DNA from: Arenicola marina
Taxonomy: Eukaryota > Annelida > Polychaeta > Arenicolidae
Length of the DNA: 64,000 nt
Reading direction: 5' to 3'
Assembly (NCBI GenBank): GCA_964019135.1
Contig: OZ025256.1
Location: 35,436,035-35,500,034 of the forward strand
Below the pieces are notes generated by a model that saw only the letters and a list, made by a program, of their open reading frames with translations, was not told where the DNA came from and made no database searches. Position numbers and translations under genes: made by a program. Shown in pieces: positions 60,201 to 64,000 of this stretch. The stretch's first letter is position 1, and every line of letters begins with the position of its first letter.

Positions 60201-63200
60201 CCAGCCAGGGTGGTAATATAGCCGAGCCAGCCAGGGTGGTGATATAGCGGAGCCAGCCAGGGTGGTGATATAGCCGAGCCTGCCATGGTGGTGATATAGC
60301 CGAGCCAGCCAGGGTGGTGATATAGCCGAGCCTGCCATGGTGGTGATATAGCCGAGCCTGCCAGTGTGGTGACATAGCCGAGCCTGCCAGGGTGGTGATA
60401 TAGCCGAGCCAGCCAGGGTGGTGACATAGCCGAGCCAGCCAGGGTGGTGATATAGCCGAGCCAGCCAGGGTGGTGATATAGCCGAGCCTGCCAGGGTGGT
60501 GATATTCCCGAGCCAGCCAGGGTGGTGATATAGCCGAGCCTGCCAGGGTGGTGATATAGCCGAGCCAGCCAGGGTGGTGACATAGCCGAGCCAGCCAGGG
60601 TAGTGATATAGCCGAGCCTGCCAGGGTGGTGATATAGCCGAGCCAGCCAGGGTGGTGATATAGCGGAGCCAGCCAGGGTGGTGATATAGCCGAGCCTGCC
60701 AGGGTGGTGATATAGCCGAGCCACCCAGGGTGGTGATATAGCCGAGCCAGGCAGGGTGGTGATATAGCCGAGCCTGCCAGGGTGGTGATATAGCCGAGCC
60801 TGCCAGGGTGGTGATATAGCCGAGCCAGCCAGGGTGGTAATATAGCCGAGCCAGCCAGGGTGGTGATATAGCCGAGCCTGCCAGGCTGGTGATATAGCCG
60901 AGCCAGCCAGGGTGGTGATATAGCCGAGCCAGCCAGGGTGGTGATATAGCCGAGCCAGCCAGGGTGGTGATATAGCCGAGCCTGCCAGGGTGGTGATATA
61001 GCCGAGCCAGCCAGGGTGGTGATATAGCCGAGCCAGCCAGGGTGGTGATATAGCCGAGCCAGCCAGGGTGGTGATATAGCCGAGCCAGCCAGGGTGGTAA
61101 TATAGCCGAGCCTGCCAGGGTGGTGATATAGCCAAGCCTGCCAGGGTGGTGATATAGCCGAGCCAGCCAGGGTGGTGATATAACCGAGCCAGCCAGGGTG
61201 GTGATATAGCCGAGCCAGCCAGGGTGGTGATATAGCCGAGCCAGCCAGGGTGGTGATATAGCCGAGCCAGCCAGGGTGGTGATATAGCCGAGCCTGCCAG
61301 GGTGGTGATATAGCCGAGCCAGCCAGGGTGGTGATATAGCCGAGCCAGCCAGGGTGGTGATATAGTCGAGCCAGTCAGGGTGGTGATATAGCCGAGCCAG
61401 CCAGGGTGGTAATATAGCCGAGCCAGCCAGGGTGGTGATATAGCGGAGCCAGCCAGGGTGGTGATATAGCCGAGCCTGCCATGGTGGTGATATAGCCGAG
61501 CCAGCCAGGGTGGTGATATAGCCGAGCCTGCCATGGTGGTGATATAGCCGAGCCTGCCAGTGTGGTGACATAGCCGAGCCTGCCAGGGTGGTGATATAGC
61601 CGAGCCAGCCAGGGTGGTGACATAGCCGAGCCAGCCAGGGTGGTGATATAGCCAAGCCAGCCAGGGTGGTGATATAGCCGAGCCTGCCAGGGTGGTGATA
61701 TAGCCGAGCCTGCCACCGTGGTGATATAACCGAGCCAGCCAGGGTGGTAGTATAGCCGAGCCAGCCAGGGTGGTGATATAGCCGAGCCTGCCAGGGTGGT
61801 GATATAGCCGAGCCAGCCAGGGTGGTGATATAGCCGAGCCAGTCAGGGTGGTGATATAGCCGAGCCAGCCAGGGTGGTGATATAGCCGAGCCAGCCAGGG
61901 TGGTAATATAGCCGAGCCTGCCAGGGTGGTGATATAGCCAAGCCTGCCAGGGTGGTGATATAGCCGAGCCAGCCCGGGTGGTGATATAACCGAGCCAGCC
62001 AGGGTGGTGATATAGCCGAGCCAGCCAGGGTGGTGATATAGCCGAGCCAGCCAGGGTGGTGATATAGCCGAGCCAGCCAGGGTGGTGATATATCGGAGCC
62101 TGCCAGGGTGGTGATATAGCCGAGCCTGCCAGGGTGGTGATATAGCCGAGCCAGCCAGGGTGGTGATATAGCCGAGCCAGCCAGGGTGGTGATATAACCG
62201 AGCCAGCCAGGGTGGTGATATAGCGGAGCCTCCCAGGGTGGTGATATAGCCGAGCCTGCCAGGGTGGTGATATAGCCGAGCCAGCCAGGGTGGTGATATA
62301 GCCGAGCCAGCCAGGGTGGTGATATAACCGAGCCAGCCAGGGTGGTGATATAGCGGAGCCTGCCAGGGTGGTGATATAGCCGAGCCTGCCAGTGTGGTGA
62401 TATAGCGGAGCCAGCCAGGGTGGTGATATAGCGGAGCCTGCCAGGGTGGTGACATAGCCGAGCCAGCCGGGATGGTGATATAGCCGAGCCAGTCAGGGTG
62501 GTGATATAGCGGAGCCAGCCAGGGTGGTGATATAGCCGAGCCAGCCAGGGTGGTGATATAACCGAGCCAGCCAGGGTGGTGATATAGCGGAGCCTGCCAG
62601 GGTGGTGACATAGCCGAGCCAGCCGGGGTGGTGATATAGCCGAGCCAGTCAGGGTGGTGATATAGCCGAGCCAGCCAGGGTGGTGATATAGCCGAGCCAG
62701 TCAGGGTGGTGATATAGCCGAGCCTGCCAGGGTGGTGATATAGCCGAGCCAGCCAGGGTGGTGATATAGCCGAGCCAGCCAGGGTGGTGATATAGCCGAG
62801 CCAGCCAGGGTGGTGACATAGCCGAGCCAGCCAGGGTGGTGATATAGCCGAGCCAGTCAGGGTGGTGATATAGCCGAGCCAGCCAGGGTGGTGATATAGC
62901 CGAGCCAGCCAGGGTGGTGATATAGCCGAGCCTGCCAGGGTGGTGATATAGCGGAGCCAGCCAGGGTGGTGACATAGCCGAGCCAGCCAGGGTGGTGATA
63001 TAGCCGAGCCAGCCAGGGTGGTGATATAGCCGAGCCAGCCAGGGTGGTGATATAACCGAGCCAGCCAGGGTGGTGACATAGCCGAGCCAGCCAGGGTGGT
63101 GATATAGCCGAGCCAGCCAGGGTGGTGATATAGCCGAGCCAGGCAGGGTGGTGATATAGCCGAGCCAGCCAAGGTGGTGATATAGCCGAGCCAGCCAGGG

Positions 63201-64000
63201 TGGTGATATAGCCGAGCCAGCCAAGGTGGTGATATAGCCGAGCCAGCCAGGGTGGTGATATAGCCGAGCCAGCCAGGGTGGTGATATAGCCGAGCCAGCC
63301 AGGGTGGTGATATAGCCGAGCCAGCCAGGGTGGTGATATAGCCGAGCCAGCCAGGGTGGTGATATAGCCGAGCCAGCCAGGGTGGTGATATAGCCGAGCC
63401 AGCCAGGGTGGTGATATAGCCGAGCCAGCCAGGGTGGTGATATAGCCGAGCGAGCCAGGGTGGTGATATAGCCGAGCCAGCCAGTGTGGTGATATAGCCG
63501 AGCCAGCCAGGGTGGTGATATAGCCGAGCCAGCCAGGGTGGTGATATAGCCGAGCCAGTCAGGGTGGTGATATAGCCGAGCCAGCCAGGGTGGTAATATA
63601 GCCGAGCCAGCCAGGGTGGTGATATAGCGGAGCCAGCCAGGGTGGTGACATAGCCGAGCCAGCCAGGGTGGTGATATAGCCGAGCCAGCCAGGGTGGTGA
63701 TATAGTCGAGCCAGTCAGGGTGGTGATATAGCCGAGCCAGCCAGGGTGGTAATATAGCCGAGCCAGCCAGGGTGGTGATATAGCGGAGCCAGCCAGGGTG
63801 GTGATATAGCCGAGCCTGCCATGGTGGTGATATAGCCGAGCCAGCCAGGGTGGTGATATAGCCGAGCCTGCCATGGTGGTGATATAGCCGAGCCTGCCAG
63901 TGTGGTGACATAGCCGAGCCTGCCAGGGAGGTGATATAGCCGAGCCAGCCAGGGTGGTGACATAGGCGAGCCAGCCAGGGTGGTGATATAGCGGAGCCAG
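51288..64000. repeat. 26 bp minisatellite, about 489 copies, continues past the window
   Basis: The monomer is CC(A/T)GCCAGGGTGGTGATATA followed by GCCGAG, 26 bp. The CCAGCC and CCTGCC versions are interspersed; rarer forms are GGTAATATA, GTGACATA, TATACCCGAG, TATAGCGGAG and 25 bp units with CCAGGTGG. All three - frames lack stops, so ORFs up to 2,058 codons (SAISPPWLARLYHHPGWLGY-type) are repeat translation that rotates through 26 codons. Higher-order copies are offset by whole multiples of 26: 1170, 3562, 1196 and 2340 bp. The right boundary is not in the window. Confidence 0.97.

Noticed and set aside
51288-64000. ORFs of 604-2,058 codons on the - strand reading YHHPGWLGYITTLAGS
   Set aside because: They are translation of the 26 bp monomer rotating through three frames. 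All three frames are open, and no non-repeat domain or start context exists.
1-64000. tRNA, rRNA or snRNA genes
   Set aside because: No cloverleaf-like A and B boxes with matching stems, and no rRNA core sequences, were recognised by eye. A covariance-model scan was not possible here.

Overview
The window is eukaryotic, most likely from a marine invertebrate animal. It holds animal-type transposable elements (PIF/Harbinger, CR1/L2-like and L1/Tx1-like LINEs, a Mag-like Ty3/Gypsy fossil, a hAT-like MITE and a TGACCTTGA-rich dispersed repeat), splice-like signals and no operon structure. Phylum cannot be settled from the sequence. No complete host protein-coding gene, tRNA or rRNA was recognised.

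The dominant content is tandem repeats. Ten arrays with different monomers cover about 45-46 kb, roughly 71% of the window: a degenerate 10-11 bp repeat (1082-1480), 18 bp (1491-2668), 38/39 bp (5352-8229), 35 bp passing into 49 bp (9357-14432), 45 bp (19531-20242), 22 bp (20368-20759), 8 bp (26655-27310), 62 bp (29182-41316), 42 bp (41322-50790) and 26 bp (51288 to the window end). Nearly all very long open frames here are by-products of these arrays, whose monomers lack stop codons in several frames.

Region by region: 1-1090 is a broken Harbinger transposase cut off by the decamer repeat. The 18 bp array follows, then gene-free sequence, then the G-rich 38/39 bp array (quadruplex-prone on the + strand). 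After a short spacer with a 170 bp MITE comes the C-rich 35/49 bp array (quadruplex-prone on the - strand). From 15.7 to 19.3 kb lies a broken Ty3/Gypsy fossil, itself interrupted by a 1.4 kb inverted-repeat element. Two small arrays and a near-perfect 33 bp palindrome follow. At 21.35-21.63 kb is the one segment that looks like host coding sequence, an IMPACT N-terminal (UPF0029)-like exon. Two broken LINEs lie tail to tail at 22.7-26.65 kb. From 29.2 kb to the end are three giant arrays separated by almost nothing.

The most notable points are the 42 bp array, exactly phase-locked over 225 monomers with ORFs of more than 3,100 codons on both strands; a 4,413 bp near-identical tandem duplication inside the 62 bp array; unit-multiple segmental duplications in the 42 and 26 bp arrays; quadruplex arrays of opposite polarity; and the IMPACT-like exon. 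I found no evidence of a dedicated new gene system. The region looks like minisatellite-rich, transposon-littered chromatin, possibly subtelomeric or otherwise recombinogenic.
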